This document shows positions 16,187-25,078 of a DNA stretch of 64,000 nucleotides, one piece after another; within the stretch, counting starts at the first letter, position 1, and each line of letters begins with the position of its first letter. The notes under the pieces are model-generated. The model made no database searches. It was given only the letters and a program-made list of their open reading frames with translations, and was not told the DNA's origin. The position numbers were made by a program, and so were the translations under genes. The DNA is from Aneurinibacillus thermoaerophilus (GTDB taxonomy: Bacteria > Bacillota > Bacilli > Aneurinibacillales > Aneurinibacillaceae): the NCBI RefSeq assembly GCF_900099925.1, contig NZ_FNDE01000005.1:62001-126000 (forward strand). Reading direction: 5' to 3'.

Positions 16187-17548
16187 ATGTTTGCATACGA
16201 TGCAACATTATACAGCCGAATTTTGACCGAGGTGACGTTGGCGTTTCATATTCTGTTTGCCACCATTGGTGTCGGCATTCCATTAATGATTGCGCTGGCC
16301 CAATGGATCGGCATTAAACAAAACGATCCGCATTTTATCCTGCTGGCGCGCCGCTGGACAAGGGGTTTCGTCATTACCGTAGCTGTCGGCGTCGTAACCG
16401 GAACGGCCATTGGTTTGCAATTGAGCCTGCTGTGGCCGAAATTTATGGAACTGGCAGGTCAGGTGATCAGTTTACCTTTGTTCATGGAAACATTCGCCTT
16501 CTTCTTTGAAGCGATTTTTCTTGGCATTTACTTATATACATGGGATCGCTTTAAAAAACCAATGAAGCATTTTCTTTTGCTGATCCCGGTCGCGATCGGC
16601 TCCTCGCTGTCTGCCTTTTTCATCACTGTTGTGAATGCATTTATGAACACGCCGCAAGGTTTTGAGCTCAAAAACGGGGTCATTACGAATATTCAACCGC
16701 TCGTGGCCATGTTTAATCCAGCAATGCCTACGAAAGTGGCTCACGTACTGGCTTCGGCCTATATGACATCGGCCTTCGTGCTGGCGTCCATTGCGGCCTA
16801 TCATCTGTTACGCAACAAAAAAACGCATGTGTACCATAAGAAGGCATTGCATTTGACGCTCGTTGCTGGTTTTGTGTTTTCCTTAGCTACAATCGTAGTC
16901 GGTGACTTCTCTGGAAAATTTCTGGCCGAATATCAGCCAGAAAAACTAGCGGCTGCCGAATGGCATTTTGAGACAAAACCAGAAGCTCCGCTGATCTTAT
17001 TCGGTACATTGGATGAGAACAACGAAATCAAAAACGGGATCGAGATTCCGTACGGGTTAAGCATTTTGGCGCATAACCGCCCTTCCGCTGAAGTAACCGG
17101 CCTGAATGAATTTCCAGTGGATGAACGCCCCCCGCTCTATATACATTATTTGTTTGACCTAATGGTCGTCATCGGGATTTTGCTGACAATCGTTGCTTTC
17201 ACCTATCTTGTACTGTGGAAACAAAAACAGAAACGTAGCAACATCAATCTGTATCATAAAGCGCTCATGTTTCTTGTGCTATTGTCGGGCCCGCTTGCGC
17301 TCCTGGCCATTGAACTCGGCTGGATTTTTGCTGAAGTAGGACGACAGCCGTGGATTTTGCGCGGGTACATGAAAACAGTAGCTGGCGCAACAACCGCCGA
17401 TTATGTGGATGTGCTGCTCATCTTCTTTATTATCCTTTATGTTCTACTCGCCATTGCAAGTACATTCATTTTACGGAAAATATTTAAAAACAATCCGGTA
17501 GAACATGAACTCAAAACAATGAACGCCTCACAGGAGGTGAACGTATGA
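16187..17548 (+). CDS. cydA: cytochrome bd-type quinol oxidase subunit I
   Basis: A 453-residue polytopic membrane protein (nine helices expected) of the CydA family: it oxidises menaquinol and reduces O2 at the b558/b595/d haem site. Visible features are the N-terminal SRILTEVTLAFHILFATIGV with a haem-ligand His, the LSLLWPKFMELAGQVISLPL stretch, FFFEAIFLGIYLYTWDR, and GWIFAEVGRQPWILRGYMKT near residue 385, where the GRQPW motif is diagnostic. The periplasmic Q-loop is short, so it belongs to the short-loop Bacillus/Geobacillus type (YthA/CbdA) rather than the E. coli type. The stop overlaps the cydB start (ATGA). It probably serves microaerobic respiration. Confidence 0.95.
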   Translation: MFAYDATLYSRILTEVTLAFHILFATIGVGIPLMIALAQWIGIKQNDPHFILLARRWTRGFVITVAVGVVTGTAIGLQLSLLWPKFMELAGQVISLPLFMETFAFFFEAIFLGIYLYTWDRFKKPMKHFLLLIPVAIGSSLSAFFITVVNAFMNTPQGFELKNGVITNIQPLVAMFNPAMPTKVAHVLASAYMTSAFVLASIAAYHLLRNKKTHVYHKKALHLTLVAGFVFSLATIVVGDFSGKFLAEYQPEKLAAAEWHFETKPEAPLILFGTLDENNEIKNGIEIPYGLSILAHNRPSAEVTGLNEFPVDERPPLYIHYLFDLMVVIGILLTIVAFTYLVLWKQKQKRSNINLYHKALMFLVLLSGPLALLAIELGWIFAEVGRQPWILRGYMKTVAGATTADYVDVLLIFFIILYVLLAIASTFILRKIFKNNPVEHELKTMNASQEVNV

Positions 17549-18558
17549 CGCTCGAATTGGTTGGAATTTCGGTTCTTTGGCTGTTCTTGTTCGGCTATGT
17601 CATCATCGGCTCGATCGACTTTGGTGCCGGGTTTTTCAGCACATACAGCGACTGGTCTGGCAAAAAGCATATTATTCACAAAGTCATTCAACGCTACCTA
17701 TCGCCAGTATGGGAAGTAACAAATGTATTCCTTGTGTTTTTCTTTGTTGGAATCGTGGGCTTTTTCCCGAAAACCGCCTACTATTATGGCACGGCACTGC
17801 TGGTTCCGGCCAGCATTTCAATTATGTTGCTTGCCATTCGCGGCTCCTATTATGCGTTCGGCACATACGGGGCCAAAGACAATAAACTCTATACCTTTCT
17901 GTATGGTGTAACCGGTATTCTCATTCCCGCCTCATTTACAACCGTACTGACGATATCCGAAGGAGGTTTCATCGAAGTAACAGACCAAAGCGTACGCTTG
18001 CTATACAGCAAACTGTTTGCCAGTCCTTATTCGTGGAGTGTGGTATTGTTAGCCATTGTTAGCGTACTGTTTATCTCGGCCAGTTTTTTGACCTATTATG
18101 CTCATGCTGCCGGGGACGAAAAAGCAACAGCACTGCTCCGCATCTATACATTGCTCTGGAGTTTGCCATCAATTTTAGCCGCGTTTGTCGTACTATTTAC
18201 ACTCAAGCAGCACAATTCCATGCACTTTGCGCGGATGCTCGACATCGCCTGGGTATTTGTGTTATCCGTTCTGTGTTTCGCGGCCGCAGTGTATCTTTTC
18301 TATAAGAAAAAGCGGTACGGCACCGCGTTTGGTCTTGTGACATTACAATACGGGTTTGCTTTCTTCGGCTACGGATTCTCCCATTACCCGTACCTATTGT
18401 ATCCTTACTTAACCATTTATGATGGATTTACGAATCAAACGATGGCTATCGCGCTCATCGTCGCCTTTATCGCCGGATTGTGCTTGCTTCTGCCTTCTTT
18501 ATATTTGTTGTTGCGACTGTTTCTGTTCGATAAAAAATACGTCCAAGGTCAACGATAA
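17545..18558 (+). CDS. cydB: cytochrome bd-type quinol oxidase subunit II
   Basis: A 337-residue CydB-family membrane protein with about eight helices. It opens with the conserved FGYVIIGSIDFGAGFF block and continues with SPVWEVTNVFLVFFFVGIVG, both typical of subunit II of the YthB/CbdB branch. It forms the heterodimer with CydA and stabilises the haem groups. It overlaps cydA by 4 nt and is followed 13 nt later by cydS. GGAGGTG precedes the ATG inside the cydA end. Confidence 0.95.
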   Translation: MTLELVGISVLWLFLFGYVIIGSIDFGAGFFSTYSDWSGKKHIIHKVIQRYLSPVWEVTNVFLVFFFVGIVGFFPKTAYYYGTALLVPASISIMLLAIRGSYYAFGTYGAKDNKLYTFLYGVTGILIPASFTTVLTISEGGFIEVTDQSVRLLYSKLFASPYSWSVVLLAIVSVLFISASFLTYYAHAAGDEKATALLRIYTLLWSLPSILAAFVVLFTLKQHNSMHFARMLDIAWVFVLSVLCFAAAVYLFYKKKRYGTAFGLVTLQYGFAFFGYGFSHYPYLLYPYLTIYDGFTNQTMAIALIVAFIAGLCLLLPSLYLLLRLFLFDKKYVQGQR

Positions 18559-18571
18559 GGAGGAAGATACG

Positions 18572-18679
18572 ATGCAACAATTTCTGATTACGTATGCGCC
18601 CATTCTCGTAGTAGCCCTCTCTGTTATTGGCATGTTTATATGGGGAGCCAAAGGAAAGTTTTTAAAGCATATCAAATAA
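18572..18679 (+). CDS. cydS: cytochrome bd oxidase small subunit CydS
   Basis: A 35-residue one-helix peptide starting at ATG 18572 with AAGGAGG 8 nt upstream. The sequence MQQFLITYAPILVVALSVIG closely resembles the Geobacillus CydS subunit (pattern MQ-FLI-YAP-VVVALSV), which packs against CydA near haem b558. The basic tail GAKGKFLKHIK should face the cytoplasm. It ends the cyd operon and confirms the Geobacillus-type bd oxidase. Confidence 0.9.
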   Translation: MQQFLITYAPILVVALSVIGMFIWGAKGKFLKHIK

Positions 18680-18834
18680 AACAAAAATCAACTGGCAATC
18701 GATCGAACATGATATCTGTTCCCAAATCGAGGGGCTACCCGCTGAACCAATGCAAATAAAGCAGTCCTCAGCAGGATATTCAAATCTGACTTATTTGATT
18801 CAGTTAAGCATTAGATTTAACGTAATAAGCCAAG

Positions 18835-18873
18835 ACGACTCCCGCTTCAAGCGTTAGCTAAGCGGTGAGTCGT
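18835..18873. terminator. convergent hairpin between cydS and yhfC-like gene
   Basis: ACGACT-CCCGCTT and AAGCGG-TGAGTCGT form a long stem with small bulges between two converging genes. There is no strong T run, so efficiency is uncertain. The rest of 18680-18834 holds nothing recognisable. Confidence 0.5.
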
Positions 18874-18879
18874 TCACTA

Positions 18880-19578
18880 TCATCTGAACACAATGAATCC
18901 AGATACTAGTAATCCCGTACCTACAATTGCTGCTAATAATTGTGCGAAAATCATGTTTTTACGGGCTATCCAGACAATGGTAAGATTAAACAAGCTATGC
19001 ACAATAAGAAGAATCAAGGTTAGCAAGGGGATTTTCGCTATAAGCAGGGTCGCTCCAATATGAAAGGCAGTAGCAAAGATCCGTTCAACCACACCCCACC
19101 ATGGATTTAAATAAAGCGTTCCTTGTGATTCTAAAAACTCTTTTGCCTGAATCGCCTTTTCGTCATTTTGCTGAAGAACATAGATCAAAGCCAATCCATT
19201 GATAATGGTAAACAATACTTCAATCGCAGCCCATCCTTGCCCAACTGAGAGAGCCCAAGAAAAAGAAGATCCAGTCAGCAACAAAAGGATCAAACGAACC
19301 CCTTCCTCTAAAGGTCCAGAAGATAAACCAATGTAAAGCATGGCTCTCTCTTTAGGCAATCCTTTCATAAGTACAGTGACTGGTCCGCGCAACATAAGCG
19401 CAACCACCCAGCCAAGAGCACCCAAACCAAATGCTTTCCAATGAATGTAGCCAAACACATAGTGAAAAAAAATCCCGATTGATAGAGGAACAGCTAGATA
19501 AAAAGGGATAACAAAGAGAAACTTGCGAGCAATGTTTTGAAGTGATTGATCAGATAAAGCATTTTCATTTTTAGGCAT
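18880..19578 (-). CDS. YhfC family intramembrane metalloprotease-like protein
   Basis: A 232-residue protein with about seven membrane helices. The pattern GPLEEGVRLILLLL near residue 95 carries the paired Glu, and FHIGATLLIAK and IVHSLFNLTIVW supply two membrane His residues, the arrangement of the YhfC (DUF2324) branch of the CPBP/PrsW-like membrane proteases. The target is unknown. AAGGGG lies 8 nt before the ATG. It begins 3 nt after the stop of an ArsR-like regulator gene, so the two form a regulator-membrane protein operon. Confidence 0.82.
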   Translation of the reverse strand: MPKNENALSDQSLQNIARKFLFVIPFYLAVPLSIGIFFHYVFGYIHWKAFGLGALGWVVALMLRGPVTVLMKGLPKERAMLYIGLSSGPLEEGVRLILLLLTGSSFSWALSVGQGWAAIEVLFTIINGLALIYVLQQNDEKAIQAKEFLESQGTLYLNPWWGVVERIFATAFHIGATLLIAKIPLLTLILLIVHSLFNLTIVWIARKNMIFAQLLAAIVGTGLLVSGFIVFR

Positions 19579-19581
19579 AAA

Positions 19582-20148
19582 TTAATCCCCTTCTCTATTA
19601 TCATTTGAAGACGTTTGTTCCGGCTGAGGAATGATGATCGTTGAAAGTGTCCGGGGACGTCGACCCGGGGCAGGATGGTTTTTAAAAAATGGTTCAACAA
19701 CGGAACGAAGCGCTTTTATCAATTGAGAAAACTCCTCATCATTTACGTACAATGTAGCCTTTCGATAGCTAACCCCATCTGCTTCCAAATCAAACTGTTC
19801 CTGCTGAAGATACCTTTGAAAATCAGATTGAAGAGAAGCTAAAAAAGTTAAAAAATATAACATATGCTCATCACGGCTACAGTCTGCTAAGTCATCCTTT
19901 GTCAAATTTGCTCCTTGTTCCATCAGTGCATAAACTTTCTCTGTTGTTCCACGCACTTGACGTTGATCGATTACATAAATAATATCTCCTTCAAAAAGCT
20001 TATTAAGGTGTCGATACAAGCTAGCCTGCGGGACATCTGGTAACAACTCTATTAATTGCTGAGCCGTTAGATGTCGACCACCGATGAGAGCTTGAACGAT
20101 ACGCAGTCGGATTGGATGAAGGAGTAAGTCTGCCTTTGACTGTTTCAT
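19582..20148 (-). CDS. ArsR/HTH_20-type transcriptional regulator
   Basis: A 188-residue regulator. The N-terminal winged helix reads LLLHPIRLRIVQALIGGRHL, then LIELLPDVPQASLYRHLNKL (residues 9-52), typical of the HTH_20/ArsR group that pairs with small membrane proteins. The middle is helical and acidic; the tail is proline-rich (HPAPGRRPRT). GAGGTG lies 7 nt before the ATG. An AT-rich palindrome (core ATTATTAATAAT, near 20170) sits directly upstream and is a plausible autoregulatory site. It is followed at 3 nt by the YhfC-family gene, presumably its target. Confidence 0.85.
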   Translation of the reverse strand: MKQSKADLLLHPIRLRIVQALIGGRHLTAQQLIELLPDVPQASLYRHLNKLFEGDIIYVIDQRQVRGTTEKVYALMEQGANLTKDDLADCSRDEHMLYFLTFLASLQSDFQRYLQQEQFDLEADGVSYRKATLYVNDEEFSQLIKALRSVVEPFFKNHPAPGRRPRTLSTIIIPQPEQTSSNDNREGD

Positions 20149-20164
20149 TATTGTTCACCTCTTT

Positions 20165-20193
20165 TTTATTATTATTAATAATGATAATAAAAA
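20165..20193. promoter_or_regulatory. AT-rich palindrome before the ArsR-like gene
   Basis: TTTTATTATTATT and AATAATGATAATAAAA face each other with one inserted triplet; the ATTATTAATAAT core is perfectly symmetric. A plausible operator, though low complexity weakens the case. Confidence 0.4.
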
Positions 20194-20316
20194 TTGACTA
20201 GTATTGTCAATCCTTAAAGTAAATCACAATCAGCAGCAACTTCTACACCAAAGCAAGAAAAACAGTCAGACCATTCACCATATAATACCGGATAAAAATC
20301 TGATCATTACAAAAAA

Positions 20317-20426
20317 ACACCCAATAGCTATCAAAGATCCTCTTTCGCCTGTTTAACCTCCTACAAAAAAACAGGCGAACCCCCCACCGATATGAGAAAA
20401 AAACGATCTTTGATATATTGGGTGTT
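20317..20426 (-). terminator. large nested hairpin downstream of the glucosaminidase gene
   Basis: The outer arms AACACCCAATA (20317-20327) with ATCAAAGATC (20330-20339) pair with GATCTTTGAT (20405-20414) and TATTGGGTGTT. Inside, TTCGCCTGTT (20344-20353) pairs with AACAGGCGAA (20370-20379). On the minus strand the whole ends in TTTTTTT. It follows the gene stop by 16 nt. At 110 nt it is far larger than an ordinary terminator and could be a processed small RNA or a decayed mobile hairpin. Confidence 0.6.
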
Positions 20427-20442
20427 ACTAGAGTTTAATGAT

Positions 20443-21165
20443 TTATTGTATTTCAGACGAAGTCGGTGTTTGGAGCATTTGATAATAAATTCTTAGAATA
20501 TCTTCTCCATACCCCTTTCCCGGAACAGCCCAGCGACCATTTAAATCTTGCCAGCTTGGCGCTATCCCTCTGGCTACATACTTAAAACGCGGATCTACCA
20601 ACTTTTCACCTTGGGGAAGGTTTTGTTTTGTAGCATATGCATACAAATGCTGAATATGTGCCAGCACTCCTTGTTCCGGGCTTTGGAATGAGTTTCCCTT
20701 ATTCGTTTTACTATTCCCAGTGGCACCGATTCCGGCATAATTATACTGGTTGGCCTCAACAATTCCTCCAAATCGATGATATCCCGTCTCTTTTATCATC
20801 TGACAAAAGGCGATATCGCCCCGTATACCGTATTTTTTACCAATTTCGAGATACAGCTTAGGCAATTCCGCAGGAAAGCTGGGGTTTACAGCACGAGCGA
20901 ATGCAAGCATTTGTTCTTCTGTAGCTATTGATTCTCCGATAATCGGCTGTTTCTCTTCCAGTAATTGAGATAAAGGTACAGAAGTGACAGAGTACAAAGA
21001 CCCTTTATTGCTCTGCGCATATGTAATATGTTTACTAGAAACCGGGAGCATTCCTCCTGTATATACCATACTCGTAGCAACCGCAACAAATACGACTTTT
21101 CTTACCATATATTTATTGTACAATCCCTTTCTCTTAACGTATAAAACAGTACGAAAGGTTTGCAC
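20443..21165 (-). CDS. secreted glucosaminidase-domain protein (peptidoglycan hydrolase)
   Basis: A 240-residue secreted protein. A basic N-terminus and hydrophobic segment (VVFVAVATSMVYTGGMLPV) near residue 25 act as the export signal. The C-terminal 160 residues are a glucosaminidase domain: YGIRGDIAFCQMIKETGYHR with the catalytic Glu, NYAGIGATGN, and SPEQGVLAHIQHLYAY. It should cut N-acetylglucosaminyl bonds in the cell wall. GTG 21165 has AAAGGAGG 6 nt upstream; the later ATG (residue 20) lacks a site. It stands alone, with the nested hairpin behind it, and ends in a flexible Ser/Thr tail with no wall-binding repeat. Confidence 0.85.
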   Translation of the reverse strand: MQTFRTVLYVKRKGLYNKYMVRKVVFVAVATSMVYTGGMLPVSSKHITYAQSNKGSLYSVTSVPLSQLLEEKQPIIGESIATEEQMLAFARAVNPSFPAELPKLYLEIGKKYGIRGDIAFCQMIKETGYHRFGGIVEANQYNYAGIGATGNSKTNKGNSFQSPEQGVLAHIQHLYAYATKQNLPQGEKLVDPRFKYVARGIAPSWQDLNGRWAVPGKGYGEDILRIYYQMLQTPTSSEIQ

Positions 21166-21388
21166 TCACATCCTCCTTTTCATTTTTTGCTGAAAATATA
21201 TGTAACCTATGTAAGAGAATAGAGTCTATTAAATACTCCTATCATTTTTTATTAGACTTCATTTCTTCCATTTAGTTTTGCTTTTTCATTTTTTATTTTT
21301 CATTTTTTCGACTCAAAACCAAAGAATAGAGTTAAATGAGAAAAACTCGCGGGCATTGCCGCTCGTCTTCGCCTTTTTCCTATACGTT

Positions 21389-21416
21389 AAAAAACCTCCT
21401 GCTTTGGCGCAGGAGG
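21389..21416 (-). terminator. intrinsic terminator of the spore-coat sugar operon
   Basis: CCTCCTGC and GCAGGAGG pair around a short loop and are followed on the minus strand by TTTTTTAACG. It ends the operon running from 27.1 kb to 21.4 kb. Confidence 0.85.
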
Positions 21417-21448
21417 AAACAGAAACAATGCAACCTAAACTTATTTCT

Positions 21449-22393
21449 TTAAAGGTTATACAACGTTTTAACGTCCTGAATTTGCAAGTACATTCCTTTT
21501 TCCACATCAAACTGCGGATCATACTGTAGCATATTTTTTGCTTTGGTAATATCTGCCCATGTATGTTTCGGATCGCCCGGCTGCTCCGGCAAATATTGTC
21601 GTTTGGCCTTCTGTCCCGTTTGCTTTTCAATAATATCAATGATTTCGTTGATCCGCAACCGCGAAATACCTCCAACATTAAATACCTCACCTATATAGGG
21701 CGATTGCATGGCTAAAATGTTGGCCGTCACCGCATCCTTAATAAAGGTAAAATCTCGTGACTGCTCTCCGTCGCCAAAAATCGTAACAGGCGCATCTTGC
21801 AAAATGGAATAAATCATTTTGTGAAAAGCCATGTCCGGACGTTGTCTTGGGCCAAATACGGTAAAGTACCGAAGCGAAATGACGGGGACGTGAAAATTGC
21901 GCGCATACAATTGGCACAAGTGTTCAGCCGCTAGTTTTGTCACGCCGTAAGGGGAAATTGGATGCGGAGTTCGCTGTTCATCCGTAGACCCCATCATCCC
22001 CCCGTATACGGAAGACGAAGAGGCGTATATCATTTTTTTAATCGAAGAATGTTTTACTGCTTCTAGCAACAGCTGCGTAGCTAAAACATTGTTCTTCGCA
22101 TATTTTGCAAAGTGTTCCCCCCAACTCGTGCGCACGCCCGGAATCGCCGCCAAATGGAAAACGTAGTCCACCTTGTCAAGAAGCGATGCAAGCGGAAAGG
22201 CGGCAAGATCAACTTCCATAAAGCGAAAGCGGCTAAACTGTTTTAACGACTCCAGATTGCGTTCTTTTATCCAGCGTTCGTAATTAGATGTAAATATGTC
22301 GATACCTGTTACATAATATCCGTCCTGTAACAGCGCATAGCAAAGACTTGAGCCGATAAAGCCGCCGCATCCGGTAACCAGTACCTTTCCCAT
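21449..22393 (-). CDS. NAD-dependent sugar epimerase (YtcB-like UDP-glucose/glucuronate 4-epimerase)
   Basis: A 314-residue extended short-chain dehydrogenase. The Rossmann start is VLVTGCGGFIGSSLCYALLQ, the catalytic set is SSSSVYGG plus YGVTKLAAEH (YxxxK near residue 148), and RYFTVFGPRQRP is the epimerase hallmark. It resembles UDP-glucuronate/UDP-glucose 4-epimerases such as B. subtilis YtcB. It would feed nucleotide sugars to the two neighbouring glycosyltransferases. Its ATG overlaps the glycosyltransferase stop by one base (TAATG), and it is last in the operon. Confidence 0.9.
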   Translation of the reverse strand: MGKVLVTGCGGFIGSSLCYALLQDGYYVTGIDIFTSNYERWIKERNLESLKQFSRFRFMEVDLAAFPLASLLDKVDYVFHLAAIPGVRTSWGEHFAKYAKNNVLATQLLLEAVKHSSIKKMIYASSSSVYGGMMGSTDEQRTPHPISPYGVTKLAAEHLCQLYARNFHVPVISLRYFTVFGPRQRPDMAFHKMIYSILQDAPVTIFGDGEQSRDFTFIKDAVTANILAMQSPYIGEVFNVGGISRLRINEIIDIIEKQTGQKAKRQYLPEQPGDPKHTWADITKAKNMLQYDPQFDVEKGMYLQIQDVKTLYNL

Positions 22394-23853
22394 TAGTTTG
22401 CCTTCTTTCTAATGACAACTTTTGCTTCCCAAACATCAAGAATTTCATGTGCCACACGGTTCCAACTATAGCGTTCAAGAGCCAAGCGGCGATTTTTGCT
22501 TCCCATTTGTTCCATAAGTTTCGGATTGGAAAACAAAGTAGTAATTGCTTCGGCAAATGCTTTTGGGTTTTCCGGCTCGCTGATAATAAGCCCGGTCTCA
22601 TTGTGAACAACGACTTCTGCGTTTCCGCCACGCGCTGTCGTGATAATCGGCAATCCGGCGGCCATCGCTTCGTAATGGACACGAGCCAGCGGCTCTTCCC
22701 ACTGGGAAGGACAGACGAATATATCACCGGCCCAGAACCATTTATGAACTTGATCCGCTGGCACAAATCCTGTTGTAACAATCGGAATGGGAGAGCGTGC
22801 GGCAAGCGCACGAACGTACGCTACATAGTCGCTAATTTCATCGTCGCTATACCACTTGCTTCCTACCAAAACGAGGGCCACATCTTTGTACCTGTCGGCT
22901 ACATCGGTCATGGCTCGCACAAGGATGTCCGCACCTTTCTTTGGTGACAGGCGACCCACAAAGAGAATGACTTTTTTGGAGCTGAGTTCATATAGGGTTC
23001 TTAGACCTTCCCGCTCTTTTTTTGCCGTACCAGGACTATCCGGAATGTATCGCTTAAGATCCACGCCGGAGTAGATCGTTCGTAATTTATCAGCTGCCTG
23101 CGGGTACAATCCGGCAATCGTTCGGCCCACATAGTCGCTGACAGTGATAATACGATCTACTTCCTCAATCGCTGTCTCTGCTTCGGAAGAACTAATTTTC
23201 TCCGGAAGAAACATGTCATTGTGCATGCTTAGCACAATACGTGCGTGCGGAGCCACTTTGCGCACAGGAGCGACCAAGCGAGGGCGATTGAAAATATGAA
23301 TCAAATCAAAAGTATGCTGACTCAGGTAAGAAACGACTTCTTCCATATAAATATCAAATACTTTACCAGGAACCCGTACATAGTTTACATTCCCAATTTT
23401 CTGCTGTGTGGGAAGCTCCGGATCAGCAATACCAAGGATGGTAACATGATGATGTTCACCGAGTATGGGAGCAACCCCATCAATGTACGTTTGAATGGCT
23501 CCGCCGCGCACAGGCGGAACCGGAAGTTTTTCCGTACAAATCATCAAAATTCTGGCCGGTTTAGGCAATTCGTATATTTCAGGAGAAAGCAGTATGGTAT
23601 CACCCGATTCGGTAACTTCTTGTGTCTCCAATATTTGTACTGTTTCATCACTTTCAGTGATTTCGATTTTCCCTACATCTTTTGGACGCGGCCGCTTCCA
23701 TACCGTACCCTGTTTGACCCTCAATTGTTTTATGTTCGTATTGGCCTTTTTCAGCACAGGAAATGACCAGGATACTTTCTTTGGCGTATTCACAGAAACC
23801 ACGAACTGTTTCACGCGTCTGTCCGATGCCTCATTTTTTCGGCTGTAGCTCAA
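22393..23853 (-). CDS. GT4 family glycosyltransferase (spore coat, YtcC/CotSA-like)
   Basis: About 486 residues. A non-conserved basic N-terminal extension of roughly 100 residues is followed by a GT-B glycosyltransferase: RILMICTEKLPVPPVRGG at the start of the fold, LFVGRLSPKKGADILVRAM, and the sugar-nucleotide site CPSQWEEPLARVHYEAMAAG with GNAEVV. It should transfer a sugar to a coat glycan or protein. The frame opens at 23904, but TTG 23853 has GGAGG about 10 nt upstream and is preferred; either way it overlaps the upstream glycosyltransferase. The extension may anchor it to the coat. Family call firm, acceptor unknown. Confidence 0.88.
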   Translation of the reverse strand: MSYSRKNEASDRRVKQFVVSVNTPKKVSWSFPVLKKANTNIKQLRVKQGTVWKRPRPKDVGKIEITESDETVQILETQEVTESGDTILLSPEIYELPKPARILMICTEKLPVPPVRGGAIQTYIDGVAPILGEHHHVTILGIADPELPTQQKIGNVNYVRVPGKVFDIYMEEVVSYLSQHTFDLIHIFNRPRLVAPVRKVAPHARIVLSMHNDMFLPEKISSSEAETAIEEVDRIITVSDYVGRTIAGLYPQAADKLRTIYSGVDLKRYIPDSPGTAKKEREGLRTLYELSSKKVILFVGRLSPKKGADILVRAMTDVADRYKDVALVLVGSKWYSDDEISDYVAYVRALAARSPIPIVTTGFVPADQVHKWFWAGDIFVCPSQWEEPLARVHYEAMAAGLPIITTARGGNAEVVVHNETGLIISEPENPKAFAEAITTLFSNPKLMEQMGSKNRRLALERYSWNRVAHEILDVWEAKVVIRKKAN

Positions 23854-25078
23854 AACGTTTTCCTCCTTTATGCTTTTTCTGCAATGCCTTTTCATAAACG
23901 GCAAGCGTACGCTTCATCATCATCTCCAGAGACCATTGTTTCTGTCCCCATTCTTTCGCGTTATCTGCGATTTGATGGCGCAACGTTTCTTCTTCCATCA
24001 CTCTTTTTAAGTTAAGGTATAAAGGCTCTTCTTGGCCGGGAGGTGAAAGAAGGCCCGTTATTTCGTGCTGCACCATTTCCGTGATACCACCAACTGCGGA
24101 TGCTACAATGGGCTTTCCTGCCACTTGTGCCTCCATGACAGAATAAGGGCAATTCTCTTGTAGAGAGGGAAGGGTGCAGATATCCACCTTTTTCAGCAAG
24201 GCGGCGACATCATTACGGGCACCTAAAAACATGACATGCTCTTCCAACTGCAAATCTTGACTCTGGCGCTCTAAGTCTTTCTGTAAACTGCCAGCTCCGA
24301 TAATCCAACATACCCAATCCGTTCTTTCGTTTTTTAGTCTAGCAAGTGCCTCAAGTAGGTGATGGTGACCTTTTAGTTTATGAAGCCGGGCAACACAAGC
24401 GATTATTTTTTTATCCAAAGGCGACACAAATTCGTCAGCGCTTTCCATCTCTTTTAGGAACCGCTCAATGTCCATTCCATTTGGAATCACTTTCATATAA
24501 TGGGAAGGTACGTTGAACTGTTGAACAAGGAGATTTTTCATCCATTGCGAAGGAACAATCGTCACGTCGCTTGCTGTAACTCCGTAATATTCAAGCAGTG
24601 AGCTATATGTCCAATGAGGGGAATCTTTCGATGAGATAACTCCATTCTCTAGTATCTCCACCGTATAGCATCCGTGAATGGTTGCAATCAAAGGGGTTTC
24701 CTTTCGCTTCACCCGTGCAATTGCCATAGTAGAAATAATGTCTTGTGTATGGATGATGTCATACTCTGTTACCCCAAGATGAAGCGCGGCTGCTTCGTAA
24801 ATGCACCGCTGTAGTTCCATATCTGCAATCTTTGGATCAGATAGTGAATCAACCTGGTAATAAGCCGGTGAAAAAACAGGAGAAACCTGTGTTTTAGCTT
24901 TTTTAATGTCAAAGTCATTCGTCTGGTGGAACATATAGTAGCTTCGCTTTTCTGGATGATGAGCGAATACATCGACATCATGCCCCATTCGTTCCAAATA
25001 TTGCTTTAGTTGCTGAACGTATGTCCATAATCCTCCTATACTAGGAAGGGCAAAAAATGAGGCTAATAAAATCTTCAT
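23831..25078 (-). CDS. GT4 family glycosyltransferase (CotSA-like)
   Basis: A 415-residue GT-B enzyme. It starts MKILLASFFALPSIGGLWTY (donor-fold loop GG), then IACVARLHKLKGHHHLLEAL, and the C-terminal active site PSLQENCPYSVMEAQVAGKP with VGGITEMV. It is similar to CotSA-type spore coat glycosyltransferases. AAAGGAGG precedes ATG 25078, which overlaps the HipA-like kinase stop as ATGA. It sits between the kinase and a second GT4 enzyme, so all four genes are probably co-translated and work in sequence on a coat polysaccharide. Confidence 0.9.
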   Translation of the reverse strand: MKILLASFFALPSIGGLWTYVQQLKQYLERMGHDVDVFAHHPEKRSYYMFHQTNDFDIKKAKTQVSPVFSPAYYQVDSLSDPKIADMELQRCIYEAAALHLGVTEYDIIHTQDIISTMAIARVKRKETPLIATIHGCYTVEILENGVISSKDSPHWTYSSLLEYYGVTASDVTIVPSQWMKNLLVQQFNVPSHYMKVIPNGMDIERFLKEMESADEFVSPLDKKIIACVARLHKLKGHHHLLEALARLKNERTDWVCWIIGAGSLQKDLERQSQDLQLEEHVMFLGARNDVAALLKKVDICTLPSLQENCPYSVMEAQVAGKPIVASAVGGITEMVQHEITGLLSPPGQEEPLYLNLKRVMEEETLRHQIADNAKEWGQKQWSLEMMMKRTLAVYEKALQKKHKGGKRFELQPKK

